64,000 nt of DNA from Filomicrobium insigne (GCF_900104305.1 NZ_FNJC01000002.1:124001-188000); one strand, 5' to 3'. Shown: positions 20,156 through 30,050, counted from the stretch's first letter. Program-made: numbers and translations. Notes: generated by a model from the sequence alone, not told the origin.

Positions 20156-20371
20156 ATGTTGAATTCTGCCACACATCAAAGCCACCTCGCGTTGGGCCGG
20201 GTAAAGCACACTGTTCCTCAGCCCCAGAAAAGCTGGGTCTCTGCAGCAATTGAGGGCTTGAAGTCGGGCCGCGCCGCGCAGCATGCTTATTCGCACTTGC
20301 GCGCTCGAGGTGTACCGACCCAGGAAGCCGGACGGCTCGTCGTAGATAAGTATTTCGGCCACAAAGCCTAA
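20156..20371 (+). CDS. Conserved-looking 71-aa protein of unknown function
   Basis: Starts MLNSATHQSHLALGRV and ends KYFGHKA. ATG 20156 has a very good ribosome site (AAGGAAAAGG, 2-9 nt upstream), which is why I reject the longer frame from 20093. The protein is soluble, basic and helix-prone in its second half (GLKSGRAAQHAYSHLRARG, then VPTQEAGRLVVDKYF). No domain is recognised. It has its own terminator 50 nt later, so it is a monocistronic small gene. The end pattern resembles a short helix-turn-helix, but there is no firm reason to call it DNA-binding. Confidence 0.65.
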   Translation: MLNSATHQSHLALGRVKHTVPQPQKSWVSAAIEGLKSGRAAQHAYSHLRARGVPTQEAGRLVVDKYFGHKA

Positions 20372-20421
20372 TCGCGACGGCGAGGCCCGACGCTTGGTTT
20401 CACTGAAAAAACCGAAAATGT

Positions 20422-20450
20422 ACGGGCTTGTCGGACAGGCCCGTTTTTTT
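20422..20450 (+). terminator. Rho-independent terminator after the 71-aa gene
   Basis: ACGGGCTTGTC pairs with GACAGGCCCGT (one G-T pair) around a very short loop, followed by seven T residues. Confidence 0.9.
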
Positions 20451-20501
20451 ATCCAACGTAAGATTTCCCGAAAGGGCTCCGCCCTCCAGCTGCTCTACGC
20501 A

Positions 20502-20885
20502 TCAGTTCGCGGTCGCGTAGACCAGCTTTTCGCGAAAATCAGCCGGAAGATCAGCTGGAATCGGTATTGCTTCGACTGGACTTGCAGCATCCGTACGATA
20601 AACCTGAACGCGCCCGTAGTTAGGGCTGAAAGGCTCTGACGGGTCATCCGGCTCATTGGCCTGACGGCTCAACGGAAGCGCTTGGCTTTCCATGCCGTCT
20701 GCTTCCATCCGCACGCGGCGGTGAGCCGTCGGCTTGCCTTCAGCCGTATAACCGGCAAGGCGCGTTGGTCCCTCGCCAGGCCAAGAATCCGACCGCTGAG
20801 CAGTATTAGCCGCACACGCCGCCAACGGAATGGTAAGCGCCAGCACCGCACCGCGCAGCATCCGGCGCTTACGACGCAACGGCAT
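20502..20885 (-). CDS. Small lipoprotein of unknown function
   Basis: A 127-aa exported protein. The basic start MPLRRKRRMLRGAV is followed by a hydrophobic stretch and a lipobox LAAC, so lipid attachment is expected at Cys24. The mature part is Pro- and charge-rich, without a known domain, and ends LPADFREKLVYATAN. An alternative start eight codons upstream (20909) cannot be excluded because neither ATG has a strong ribosome site. It is convergent with the 71-aa gene. Localisation in the outer or inner membrane is inferred from the lipobox only. Confidence 0.65.
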   Translation of the reverse strand: MPLRRKRRMLRGAVLALTIPLAACAANTAQRSDSWPGEGPTRLAGYTAEGKPTAHRRVRMEADGMESQALPLSRQANEPDDPSEPFSPNYGRVQVYRTDAASPVEAIPIPADLPADFREKLVYATAN

Positions 20886-21144
20886 AATGCCGGAACACAA
20901 CAAACACATACAATTACGCCCTTAGATACGCACAGGCCCCCCAACAAGGAAACGCGGCCCGCGAAACAAACTCGTGACCATCAGGCACACCGCCGCTCTA
21001 ACCTTCGGCGAACGGCAAGACAGACCTGAATGCTCCCTATGCAATCACGAACGTAGTTAATGCCCGCCTAAAAGCCGTGCGTATCTGACCCAAATTTCCT
21101 GAGGCGGAGTGGGCGCGGATGAAGAAGTTAGCGGGAGTGGGCGG

Positions 21145-21783
21145 TTAGCCGGCTCCACCGAGCAAACCACTGGCGCGAATACCATCGAACATCGCTTGAA
21201 CGGCAATGCCTGAGAGGAGCAACCCGACGACCCGCATGAGAACACGCTGCGCTGTGACACCCAGCGCCGCTGAGACCTCCGGTGCTAGGAGCAACAGCAC
21301 GAGCGTGATCGCCATCACCGCCAAAAGCCCCAGGAGAACCCCAATAATTAAGAGAGTGTTTCCCCCGGCATTGGCCGCGAGCAAAATGCCCCCACTCATT
21401 GCGCCAGGACCGGCGAGCAACGGCGTCGCCATTGGAAAAACCGCAAGGTCGTGCTTTTCAAGCGCCTCCTCGCCTTCCGGGACGGTGAGCTTAAACCCAG
21501 TCCCCAACGGGCTGAAAATCATATCCAGCGCGATCAAGGCCAGAACGGCTCCGCCGGCTGTTTGAAGCGCGGCTATAGAAACCCCTAAACGGGCTAGCAA
21601 CGGCTGCCCGAGAAGCGTGAACACAAACAGGATAAGTGTCGCCAGAAATGCCGCGCGAAGGGCCATGATATTACGCTGGGATCTCGGCAAATTCGCCGTG
21701 AACGTAGCGAAAAGTACAGCCGCCTCGACCGGCCCGACGGTCGCAAAGAACGTAGCGAAACTGGCGAGCATGATCTCGAACAC
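21145..21783 (-). CDS. MarC-family integral membrane protein
   Basis: A 212-aa inner-membrane protein with six predicted spans. The MarC hallmarks are the N-terminal FATVGPVEAAVLFATFT, FPMATPLLAGPGAMSGGIL (about 116-134) and the C-terminal QRVLMRVVGLLLSGIAVQAMFDGI. Starts at a GTG (21783) with GGAG 8 nt upstream. The transport role of MarC proteins is unproven; the name came from a multiple-antibiotic-resistance locus but is not itself evidence of resistance. Single gene. Confidence 0.9.
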   Translation of the reverse strand: MFEIMLASFATFFATVGPVEAAVLFATFTANLPRSQRNIMALRAAFLATLILFVFTLLGQPLLARLGVSIAALQTAGGAVLALIALDMIFSPLGTGFKLTVPEGEEALEKHDLAVFPMATPLLAGPGAMSGGILLAANAGGNTLLIIGVLLGLLAVMAITLVLLLLAPEVSAALGVTAQRVLMRVVGLLLSGIAVQAMFDGIRASGLLGGAG

Positions 21784-21982
21784 GAGGAAGCTCCATCGTC
21801 TGACAGCTGCTCTGAAGGGATCTCTACACTTAAGTGGACACAGAGGACAGAACTGCTAGCAATCTGCCGCGAATGCTGCCAAGCTATTGAAATTTAATAA
21901 TTTTATTATCAAGAGCGACCAAATCGGTCTACCATCTACTCTGTATCTGACAACGAGCCAACAGACACAAAAGGAGTGATGC

Positions 21983-22252
21983 ATGTCCGATACGGATTTC
22001 AGCCGCATGCTAACGGGCTATACACTGACGACAGCCGAAATTCTTTATCGCCTACCCGATCATCCCTCGCTTCTGCAAACCTATCTCTGGCAGGATTACG
22101 ATCTCCATCCCAAGTTTCCAAAACTGAAGAGCTTTCTGGACTTTTGGGAAGCAAACTTGGACGGCAAGTTATACAAAGTATCCGTCAATCACCGCCACCT
22201 CGTCAGCCCAGCGGAGTTGAAGCTGGTAGGCAACGAATTCAAGCTTCACTAA
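21983..22252 (+). CDS. usg: Usg family protein
   Basis: An 89-aa soluble protein. The segment LTTAEILYRLPDHPSLLQTYLWQDYDLHPKFP and the C-terminal HRHLVSPAEL...GNEFKLH match the Usg family, a small alphaproteobacterial family first named from a gene near trp genes. No biochemical role is known. It has an excellent ribosome site (AAGGAGTGATGC). The AT-rich stretch at 21889-21910, with a TATTAT-like hexamer, could be its promoter. It is convergent with the DUF1285 gene. Confidence 0.9.
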   Translation: MSDTDFSRMLTGYTLTTAEILYRLPDHPSLLQTYLWQDYDLHPKFPKLKSFLDFWEANLDGKLYKVSVNHRHLVSPAELKLVGNEFKLH

Positions 22253-22282
22253 CCGCGAACATTTTCGGGGCTGACGGCACAG

Positions 22283-22852
22283 CTATGCGTCGATGGCAAA
22301 AAACTCGCCACCGCTCCACACACCCAGCGTGCCGTCCCTCGCGTCAAAGGCTTCGGCCAACGCGAGCAAATCATAAGTAACGGCGCGCGAAACCAAGGCT
22401 TCGAGCCGCCCGCGCACGGTCACGTAGGGCTTGCACCCACCATTTTGCACATCATAGCCGAACCGAAGTGGCCGGTCGGGTCCACAAGCAACAATATCGT
22501 CAACGTTTGTCCGGAATAGCAGAGTTTGGTCCGCGCCCGCGCCCCTACATTCCATTTCGACAGCCAGAAATGGCGCGTCCTCTACGACGACATCAACCTT
22601 CTCAACCGGAGTCACGAGATAGTGGCGGCCGTCCTCGTCTCGCCGCAAAACGCGGGCAAAAAGCTTGACGAGCGGCATGCGACGAATTGGACTATCCTGA
22701 TAATACCAAGTTCCGTCGCCACCGATCTTCAGCCCGATATCCCCACAATATGGTGGATTCCAAAGCTCAACCGGAGCCGCGACGTTAGCACCAGATCGCG
22801 TCAACAGCTCTGCCAAGCCATTGATCCTATTGCCGCCGCCGTTCTGCTGCAT
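22283..22852 (-). CDS. DUF1285 domain protein
   Basis: A 189-aa cytoplasmic protein. ELWNPPYCGDIGLKIGGDGTWYYQDSPI, VKLFARVLRRDEDGRHYLVTPVEKV and DAPFLAVEME are the DUF1285 signature. I chose ATG 22852 because family members begin shortly before this domain; the frame also has an ATG at 22903. Function is unknown. It is divergent from the MoxR gene 176 nt away, a neighbourhood I recall from other alphaproteobacteria. Confidence 0.87.
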   Translation of the reverse strand: MQQNGGGNRINGLAELLTRSGANVAAPVELWNPPYCGDIGLKIGGDGTWYYQDSPIRRMPLVKLFARVLRRDEDGRHYLVTPVEKVDVVVEDAPFLAVEMECRGAGADQTLLFRTNVDDIVACGPDRPLRFGYDVQNGGCKPYVTVRGRLEALVSRAVTYDLLALAEAFDARDGTLGVWSGGEFFAIDA

Positions 22853-23028
22853 CGAACCTATAAACCTTTTCCTTTGTGCAACATCACAGCCCTTACGTAA
22901 CATTCACTTGACCCGAACTTTACAGGGCTTGATCGTGTTTAACTTAGTCTGACCGGAATCTTTGCGTTATCCAGATGAGCCACCGGATCCCCGACTGGCA
23001 CCGATACGAGCAATCTAGGCAGCGTTAA

Positions 23029-24030
23029 ATGACAAATATCATTCAGACCGAAGAAGCGATCGTTCCCAAGCTCGAAGCTGCGGCCGAGCGCGTACAAAAA
23101 GCTCACCGTGCCGCGGGCAGCGTGATCTTTGGTCAAGAGATGGTCATCGAACGCGCGCTGATCACCATTCTATCAGGCGGTCACGCTCTGCTGATTGGTG
23201 TGCCCGGCCTCGCCAAAACGTTGCTGGTCGAGACACTCGGCCGTGTCCTGGGCCTGGACGCCACGCGTGTGCAGTTTACGCCTGACCTCATGCCGTCCGA
23301 CATTATCGGCTCGGAAGTTCTAGACGAAGTCCCCGGCCAACAACGCTCGTTCCGCTTCATCAAGGGGCCGATCTTCACGCAGTTGCTGATGGCCGACGAA
23401 ATTAACCGCGCTTCGCCTAAAACGCAGTCTGCATTGCTGCAGGCCATGCAGGAACATCACGTCACCGTAGCAGGTGTCCGCCATGATGTCCCCACCCCCT
23501 TCCACGTGCTCGCAACCCAAAACCCGCTGGAGCAGGAAGGCACCTATCCGCTCCCCGAAGCACAGCTCGACCGCTTCTTGCTGCAGATCGACGTCGGCTA
23601 CCCCGACCTCGCTGCGGAGCGTCGCATGCTGTACGCCACCACCGGTCTCGATGACAGTCCCGTTCAGTCTGTGCTCTCCGCCAACGATCTTCTGTCTATT
23701 CAGCGGTTAGTTCGACAGATGCCGGTTCCCGACCGCGTCGTTGAAGCCATTTTACGATTGGTGCGCTCCGCGCGCCCTGGAACGGGGGCCAACGAGGAAA
23801 CCGACCAGTTCATCGCGTGGGGCCCGGGGCCCCGTGCAAGTCAAGCATTCATGCTCGCAATCCGCGCCAAGGCGCTTATCGATGGTCGGCTCGCCCCCTC
23901 CGTCGAGGACGTCGTCGCGCTCGCTGACCCAATCTTGAAGCACCGTATGGCCTTGTCGTTCTCTGCACGCGCTGAGGGCAAGGATATCAGTGGCATTATC
24001 GCCCGTCTGGCCGAGGCGGCTGCGGAGTAA
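23029..24030 (+). CDS. MoxR-family AAA+ ATPase
   Basis: A 333-aa chaperone-like ATPase. Walker A is GVPGLAKT (57-64) and Walker B LLMADEINR (119-127), followed by ASPKTQSALLQAMQE and the LATQNPLEQEGTYPLPEAQLDRF sensor region, all standard for MoxR. MoxR ATPases usually act with von Willebrand A-type proteins encoded beside them to mature or insert cofactors. Here DUF58, DUF4159 and a membrane protein gene follow with spacings of 4 nt, an ATGA overlap and 8 nt, so the four genes form one operon. Confidence 0.96.
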   Translation: MTNIIQTEEAIVPKLEAAAERVQKAHRAAGSVIFGQEMVIERALITILSGGHALLIGVPGLAKTLLVETLGRVLGLDATRVQFTPDLMPSDIIGSEVLDEVPGQQRSFRFIKGPIFTQLLMADEINRASPKTQSALLQAMQEHHVTVAGVRHDVPTPFHVLATQNPLEQEGTYPLPEAQLDRFLLQIDVGYPDLAAERRMLYATTGLDDSPVQSVLSANDLLSIQRLVRQMPVPDRVVEAILRLVRSARPGTGANEETDQFIAWGPGPRASQAFMLAIRAKALIDGRLAPSVEDVVALADPILKHRMALSFSARAEGKDISGIIARLAEAAAE

Positions 24031-24034
24031 GCGG

Positions 24035-24994
24035 ATGATCCGGTTCACGAGGCAGACGGCCGCAACCGCCGGAAGCCCGACATTTACCGCTCTGGAAGCG
24101 GCATCTCATGAACTGGCAGATCGGTTGCCCGACCTCATGATCGAAGCCCAGCGCATCGCGCACACGGTGGCCCACGGCATTCATGGCCGTCGCCGTGCCG
24201 GCCCGGGGGAGACCTTCTGGCAATTCCGGCAGTACCAGCCCAACGATTCCACGACGCTGATTGACTGGCGGCGCACCGCAAGCGCGACACATGTCTATGT
24301 GCGTGAACGCGAGTGGGAAGCGGCACATACCGTCTGGCTTTGGCCCGACCTCTCTCCGTCGATGAACTATTCCAGTGCGCTTGCGCCGATGACCAAGCGA
24401 GATCGCGCCGTCATTCTCACACTCGCGATCGCTGAATTGCTAGTACGCGGTGGCGAACGGGCCGGTCTGTTGGGCGTGATGCCGCCAACGGCCAGCCGGC
24501 GTGCCAGCCGCCGCATCGCTGAAGCCATCGCCGTCCACGGTCACGAAGCGGCTCTTGCTGGCGGTTTACCGCCCAGCGCGCGCCTCTCGAATTTCTCCGG
24601 CCTCATCCTGATCAGCGATTTCCTCGACCCCTTGGACGTTATCGCCGAACGCCTCAAGAAACTCGGTTCGAGCCATGTTACCGGCCACCTTATTCAGGTG
24701 CTCGATCCCTCCGAAGAGAGTTTACCTTTCACCGGCCGAATGGAATTCGTGGATCCGGAAGACGGTGAACACTGGATCGCCGACCGTGCCGAGAGCCTGC
24801 GGGAGCGTTATCAAGCCAAACTAAATGCTCATCGTGATGGCCTGCGCGAAATTACGCGCAGACTTGGCTGGTCGATGATGGTGCACCACACCGACCGTCC
24901 GGCTTCCGAACCACTGCTCAATCTCATCATGCAACTGCAGCAGGGAGCGGCAAGCTACCGCTGGCAAACAGCCGGTGTTGGAGGCGCCCCATGA
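24035..24994 (+). CDS. DUF58 domain protein (VWA-like MoxR partner)
   Basis: A 319-aa protein with the DUF58 core GIHGRRRAGPGETFWQFRQ...LIDWRRTASATHVYVREREWE (about residues 47-90), followed by a region in which WLWPDLSPSMNY fills the place of a metal-ion-dependent adhesion site (Asp-x-Ser-x-Ser). Start ATG 24035 with GGAG seven nt upstream; the open frame extends back over the moxR end. The stop overlaps the start of the next gene (ATGA). It is expected to be the soluble client or partner of the MoxR ATPase. Confidence 0.93.
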   Translation: MIRFTRQTAATAGSPTFTALEAASHELADRLPDLMIEAQRIAHTVAHGIHGRRRAGPGETFWQFRQYQPNDSTTLIDWRRTASATHVYVREREWEAAHTVWLWPDLSPSMNYSSALAPMTKRDRAVILTLAIAELLVRGGERAGLLGVMPPTASRRASRRIAEAIAVHGHEAALAGGLPPSARLSNFSGLILISDFLDPLDVIAERLKKLGSSHVTGHLIQVLDPSEESLPFTGRMEFVDPEDGEHWIADRAESLRERYQAKLNAHRDGLREITRRLGWSMMVHHTDRPASEPLLNLIMQLQQGAASYRWQTAGVGGAP

Positions 24995-27891
24995 CGCTCG
25001 GCGCTCTGGCCTTCCTCAATCCATGGCTGTTGCTTGCCCTCGGTACATTGCCCATCATCTATTGGCTGCTGCGCACCGTTCCTCCGCGCCCGCAGCAACT
25101 CACATTTCCCCCGACGCGTATTCTCGTCGGGCTTGAAAACCGTGAAAAGACACCCGCGAAGAGCCCCTGGTGGCTGCTGCTGATCCGTTTATTGGCAGCC
25201 GCTCTTGTCATCCTTGCGTTGGCTGAACCCATCCTAAATCCGGAACGCAACGCACCACTCGCTGGCGATGGACCTGTCGCAATCGTCGTTGACAATGGTT
25301 GGGCCTCAGCACCGGATTGGACCGCGCGACAAGCAATGGTCGACCGGATGATCTCCACGGCAGAGTCGCAATCGCGTCCTGTGGTGATCGTTCCAACCGC
25401 GTTTCCAGCGCAGACCTTCGAGGCCAAGATCGAAGCGCCGGCGCAAGCGCGTGCGACGGCACGGGCGATGATGCCCCAACCCTTCGCACCAACGCGCAAC
25501 GCCGCGGCAGAAGCGCTGTCTAAAACTCTGACGGCTGCCGACGCCAAGGGCGTCAGCGTCATATGGCTCAGCGATGGCGTGGATCATAAGGGCGAGACAA
25601 CAACCTTCGCCGAGATGATGAACGGCTTGGCAACAAGCGGAACGTTCACGGTCGTCGATGACCCGACCGGGTCCGCGCCGCGCGCGCTCGTAGGCAACGT
25701 CGGCACCGGTGGCAAACTCGAGGCTCGGGTTCTTCGTACTGGAACCAACGGGCCTGCGAACGGAATTCTTCATGCCTATTCGACACGCGGTGCCCAACTC
25801 GGCTCCGCTCAATTTACCTTCAACAGCGGCGCTTCCGAAACGAAGGCGACCTTCGAGCTTCCCTTAGAACTGCGCAATCAGATCACGCGCATAGCAATTG
25901 CCGACTCGCGATCAGCCGGTGCCGTTAGCCTCTTGGATGCGCGATCGCAATGGCAACGCGTCGGCCTCATCTCAAGCGAAACGAGCGAGCAAGCACAGCC
26001 GCTTTTGGCGCCGTTCTATTACATCGAGAAGGCGTTGGCCCCGACCGCCGAGATCGTGAAACCTCGCGACGCCAACCTAGCAGCTGGCATCGATCAGGCC
26101 CTCGCGCAAAACGTCAGCATCTTGATCTTCGCCGACATCGGTACGTTGACACCGGAGGCGGAAGATCAAGTGAGGACATGGATCGAAAAGGGGGGCGTCC
26201 TCGTGCGCTTCGCTGGCCCGCGCCTTGAAAAGGGCGGCGACGATTTGCTTCCGGTTCCCTTGCGCATTGGTGGTCGCACACTCGGAGGCGCGCTCTCGTG
26301 GTCCACACCGCAGAAGCTGGCCCCCTTCGACGAGAACAGTCTCTTCGCGGGCCTGACCATCCCCAATGACGTTGTCGTAAATCGCCAGGTTTTGGCCGAC
26401 CCCGCGCGCCTGACACCTGAGACGCAAGTCTGGGCTCGCCTCGCAGACGGCACACCGTTGGTCACCGCAGACCGGCGCGGCGATGGCATGATCGTACTGT
26501 TCCACGTCACCGGAAACTCGGACTGGTCGAACCTGCCGATATCAGGTCTATTCGTTGAACTCTTAAAGCGCGTATCGACGTTGGGCCGACTTGGCGGCAG
26601 CTCGGAAACAACGGACGCCCAAACGTCTGCCAACGGGGAAGAGGTCGCATCCGACACGAGCACGTTGGCGCCTCTACAAACACTCGATGGTTTTGGCGTT
26701 CTCACACCACCGCCTCCCGCATCGCGCGGCGTGGAAGTTGCAAAGTTCGCCGACACCACCGCGAGTTTGGAACACCCACCCGGCTATTACGGCTCGCGCG
26801 GCAGTCCCCGTGCCATCAACATCATTCGCAGCAACGACACGCTTGCACCAATTACGTCTCTGCCCACAGGGGCCGCACACCGCAGCTACGAGAATGCAGA
26901 GGCGGAACCCTTGAAACCCTGGCTCCTTGCTGCGGCTTTCGCTCTGATACTCGCCGACATGATCGCAGTGCTTCTCCTGCAATCAGGGGGACGCCTGTTC
27001 GGACGCTCCGGCCCCGCCGTCGCGAGATCCGTGGTGGCGATGGCTGTAATCGCAACGAGCCTTGCCGCGACGTTCCATGCCGCTCCTGCATTTGCTCAAG
27101 CAGGAGTGCAAGCGCCTCGGCAAAATTCCGCGACCGACGATGCCAAAGCGATGGCTGCCACGAGCAAGGTGACGTTAGGTTATGTCGTCACCGGCGATGC
27201 CCAAACTGACGATACGAGCCGCATTGGTCTTGCTGGTCTCTGCCGGGTTCTCGCCTTGCGCACCGCTGTGACTCCAGGCGATCCCATGCCGGTCGATGTC
27301 GTGAAGGACGAACTCGCTTTCTATCCTGTCCTCTACTGGCCCGTTTTGGATTCAACCCCCACCCTCCCGGAAGAAACGCTTGCCAAGATCGACGCATACA
27401 TGAAGCAAGGCGGGATGATCGTCTTCGACACGCGCGACCAAGGCCGCGGAATGCCCGCCGGACTGGGATTTCCCGGCAGCGAATCCTCAGCTCTTCAGAG
27501 AATATTGGGCAAGCTTGATATCCCGCGCCTCGAACCGGTGCCGCAGAACCACGTCCTTACCAAGTCGTTCTATCTGCTGCGCTCCTTCCCCGGGCGTTGG
27601 GATAGCGGGCAGCTTTGGGTTGAAGCCGGTGGCGTCGCGTCTGCCGAAAGCAATCGTGAGGCACGCCGCGCTGATGGCGTTTCAACGATCCTCATAACGT
27701 CCAACGATTTTGCTGCCGCCTGGGCTCTCGATGCGAACGGACGCCCGTTGTACCCCACCGTTCCCGGTGGCGAAGGTCAGCGCGAGATGGCCTTCCGGAC
27801 CGGCATCAATATCGTCATGCACGCGCTGACAGGCAACTACAAAGCCGATCAGGTGCACGTGCCCGCGCTGCTTGAGCGTCTCGGTCAGTAA
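24991..27891 (+). CDS. BatA-like/DUF4159 membrane protein
   Basis: A 966-aa protein. The first 85 residues match the aerotolerance-regulator (BatA) N-terminal domain with two membrane spans (about 9-27 and 60-79). A VWA-like region follows, in which VAIVVDNGWASAP replaces the usual Asp-x-Ser-x-Ser, so the metal site looks degenerate. Two more spans lie near 650-710, and the last 230 residues (from KVTLGYVVTGDAQTDDTS) are DUF4159, which resembles a glutamine-amidotransferase fold. Translation is coupled to the DUF58 gene. Role unknown; probably an envelope complex with the 709-aa neighbour. Confidence 0.9.
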   Translation: MTLGALAFLNPWLLLALGTLPIIYWLLRTVPPRPQQLTFPPTRILVGLENREKTPAKSPWWLLLIRLLAAALVILALAEPILNPERNAPLAGDGPVAIVVDNGWASAPDWTARQAMVDRMISTAESQSRPVVIVPTAFPAQTFEAKIEAPAQARATARAMMPQPFAPTRNAAAEALSKTLTAADAKGVSVIWLSDGVDHKGETTTFAEMMNGLATSGTFTVVDDPTGSAPRALVGNVGTGGKLEARVLRTGTNGPANGILHAYSTRGAQLGSAQFTFNSGASETKATFELPLELRNQITRIAIADSRSAGAVSLLDARSQWQRVGLISSETSEQAQPLLAPFYYIEKALAPTAEIVKPRDANLAAGIDQALAQNVSILIFADIGTLTPEAEDQVRTWIEKGGVLVRFAGPRLEKGGDDLLPVPLRIGGRTLGGALSWSTPQKLAPFDENSLFAGLTIPNDVVVNRQVLADPARLTPETQVWARLADGTPLVTADRRGDGMIVLFHVTGNSDWSNLPISGLFVELLKRVSTLGRLGGSSETTDAQTSANGEEVASDTSTLAPLQTLDGFGVLTPPPPASRGVEVAKFADTTASLEHPPGYYGSRGSPRAINIIRSNDTLAPITSLPTGAAHRSYENAEAEPLKPWLLAAAFALILADMIAVLLLQSGGRLFGRSGPAVARSVVAMAVIATSLAATFHAAPAFAQAGVQAPRQNSATDDAKAMAATSKVTLGYVVTGDAQTDDTSRIGLAGLCRVLALRTAVTPGDPMPVDVVKDELAFYPVLYWPVLDSTPTLPEETLAKIDAYMKQGGMIVFDTRDQGRGMPAGLGFPGSESSALQRILGKLDIPRLEPVPQNHVLTKSFYLLRSFPGRWDSGQLWVEAGGVASAESNREARRADGVSTILITSNDFAAAWALDANGRPLYPTVPGGEGQREMAFRTGINIVMHALTGNYKADQVHVPALLERLGQ

Positions 27892-27899
27892 GGAAGCTA

Positions 27900-30029
27900 A
27901 TGAACTGGTCAGTAGATTTCGCTCCCTTCCTTCCACCGGAGTTCTTCTGGATCGGTGGCGCTCTTGCTCTTGCACTCATCGCCTTGATGCTTATCCGCAA
28001 GACGCGCGGCGCACCCCTTCGCGCGCTCGCCGTCCTCGCCATACTTGCCGCACTTGCAAATCCGACGTTACGCGAAGAGCAACGCGACAGCCTCGCGAAC
28101 GTTGCAATTGTGGTCATGGACGAGAGCACTAGCCAGGCGCTCGAAACACGGCCCGAACAGACCCGCGCCATCCGCCAGGACCTCGAAACCAAACTCGGCA
28201 AACTGCCGAACCTCGATGTCAAATGGATCACCGTGAAGTCGCGCTCCGATGGAAAATCGGATGGGACGCGATTATTCCAGGAACTGAATGCGGCACTCGC
28301 TGACACACCTCCGGATCGCATCGCCGGCGTGATCATGGTCACTGACGGTCAGGTGCACGACGTTCCTGAGAACGCAGCAGCACTCGGCTTCGAAGCGCCA
28401 GTACACGCATTACTCACTGGCCGCCCCGATGAATTCGATCGCCGCATAGAGATCATAACCGCACCACGCTACGGCATCGTCGGCCAGTCTCGGCCGATTG
28501 AATTGCGTGTGGTCCAAGCCGGCAAAACTGACGATAAGGACAAGACCGTCACGCTCAAAGTACGTCGCGAAGGCCAACCCGACGAGACACGCCGCACGGT
28601 GATTGGCCGCACGGAAACCTTCGACCTCGCCTTCCCGCATGCCGGTACGAACATTCTCGAAGTCGAACTCGAACCGGCGCCGGGAGAATTGACTCAGGCA
28701 AACAATCGCGCAGTCGTCGCGGCTGAGGGCGTGCGCGAAAATCTACGCGTATTGCTCGTCTCCGGCGAACCACATGCCGGCGAACGGACATGGCGCAACT
28801 TGCTCAAGTCGGATGCCGCCGTCGATCTCGTCCACTTCACCATTCTGCGTCCGCCTGAGAAGCAGGACGGCACGCCGATCAACCAATTGTCATTGATCGC
28901 CTTCCCGACGCGCGAACTATTCTCGGAAAAGATCAACGACTTCGATCTGATAATCTTTGACCGCTACCAACATCGCGGCATTCTGCAGCTCGGCTACTAC
29001 GACAACATCGCCCGTTACGTCACCGAACATGGCGGCGCCGTTTTGATCGCGGCAGGCGACGATTACGCAGGCAACGTTAGCCTCTACAGGACGCCGCTCT
29101 CACCGATCATCCCGGCGCGGCCAACGGGCCGCGTTGTCGAGGAACCCTTCAAGGCCAGCACCACTGACGATGGCATCAAGCATCCCGTGACCCGAGACCT
29201 GCCGGGCCTGAAGGGTAAAGATGGCCAGCCGTCGTGGGGCCGCTGGCTGCGCCAGGTCGAGGTTCAACCCACCAGCGGCAATGTGATCATGAAGGGCGCT
29301 GGTAACGAACCGCTTCTGATCCTAGACCGCAAGGGCGAGGGACGCGTGGCCTTGCTAGCCTCCGATCAAGCATGGCTTTGGGCCAGAGGTTACGAGGGCG
29401 GCGGACCACATACGGACCTACTCCGCCGTCTGTCGCATTGGCTGATGAAGGAGCCTGACCTTGAAGACGAGCGTCTGATCGCCACTGCAACCGGCCTCAA
29501 CCTGTCGCTGGAGCGCCGCTCCATGGGCGAGAATATTGCCCCGGTTGAATTGAAAACGCCGGGCGGAGAAACCCGCGAGGTGACGCTCGAACCCGCCGGT
29601 CCGGGAGTTTGGCGCACAACGCTCGAAGTGAAGATGCCCGGTCTTTACAAGGCCGAAACGGAAGCCGCACCACCTGCCGGCAAGCTTACCGCCGTCGCCC
29701 ATGCGGGTGCGGAAGACGTTCGCGAAATGAGCGAGGTCACCGCGACCGACAAAAAGCTGGCCCCGATCATCGAGGCCACAGGGGGCGGTGCGTTTTGGAC
29801 CAAGTCGTCCGGACTTTTGGCCTCTGCTGATCCGGAATCCATCACCGTGCCGCGCATCTCAATGATGAGCAACGCTCGGGTTTTGGCCGGCTCGGGCTGG
29901 ATGGGCCTAAAGGATCGCGAAGCCTACGTCACGCATGGCGTGAAACTCACGCCGATGTTCACGGGCCTCATGGCACTGGCCGCACTCTTGGCCCTTCTCT
30001 CCCTCGCCTGGTGGCGCGAAGGCCGTTAG
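27900..30029 (+). CDS. Large membrane protein with amidotransferase-like domain
   Basis: A 709-aa protein starting MNWSVDFAPFLPPEFFW, with two N-terminal spans (about 14-32 and 41-57) and one near the C-terminus (about 682-703). The first soluble part is VWA-like (VAIVVMDESTSQAL); the middle (about 280-510) has the layout of a class I glutamine-amidotransferase-like domain, without a catalytic Cys that I can point to. AAGGAAG precedes ATG 27900, 8 nt after the DUF4159 gene. It completes the MoxR operon. Such four-gene sets are widespread in alphaproteobacteria but poorly studied. Confidence 0.88.
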   Translation: MNWSVDFAPFLPPEFFWIGGALALALIALMLIRKTRGAPLRALAVLAILAALANPTLREEQRDSLANVAIVVMDESTSQALETRPEQTRAIRQDLETKLGKLPNLDVKWITVKSRSDGKSDGTRLFQELNAALADTPPDRIAGVIMVTDGQVHDVPENAAALGFEAPVHALLTGRPDEFDRRIEIITAPRYGIVGQSRPIELRVVQAGKTDDKDKTVTLKVRREGQPDETRRTVIGRTETFDLAFPHAGTNILEVELEPAPGELTQANNRAVVAAEGVRENLRVLLVSGEPHAGERTWRNLLKSDAAVDLVHFTILRPPEKQDGTPINQLSLIAFPTRELFSEKINDFDLIIFDRYQHRGILQLGYYDNIARYVTEHGGAVLIAAGDDYAGNVSLYRTPLSPIIPARPTGRVVEEPFKASTTDDGIKHPVTRDLPGLKGKDGQPSWGRWLRQVEVQPTSGNVIMKGAGNEPLLILDRKGEGRVALLASDQAWLWARGYEGGGPHTDLLRRLSHWLMKEPDLEDERLIATATGLNLSLERRSMGENIAPVELKTPGGETREVTLEPAGPGVWRTTLEVKMPGLYKAETEAAPPAGKLTAVAHAGAEDVREMSEVTATDKKLAPIIEATGGGAFWTKSSGLLASADPESITVPRISMMSNARVLAGSGWMGLKDREAYVTHGVKLTPMFTGLMALAALLALLSLAWWREGR

Positions 30030-30050
30030 CCGCTTTTTTCGAGCACTATT

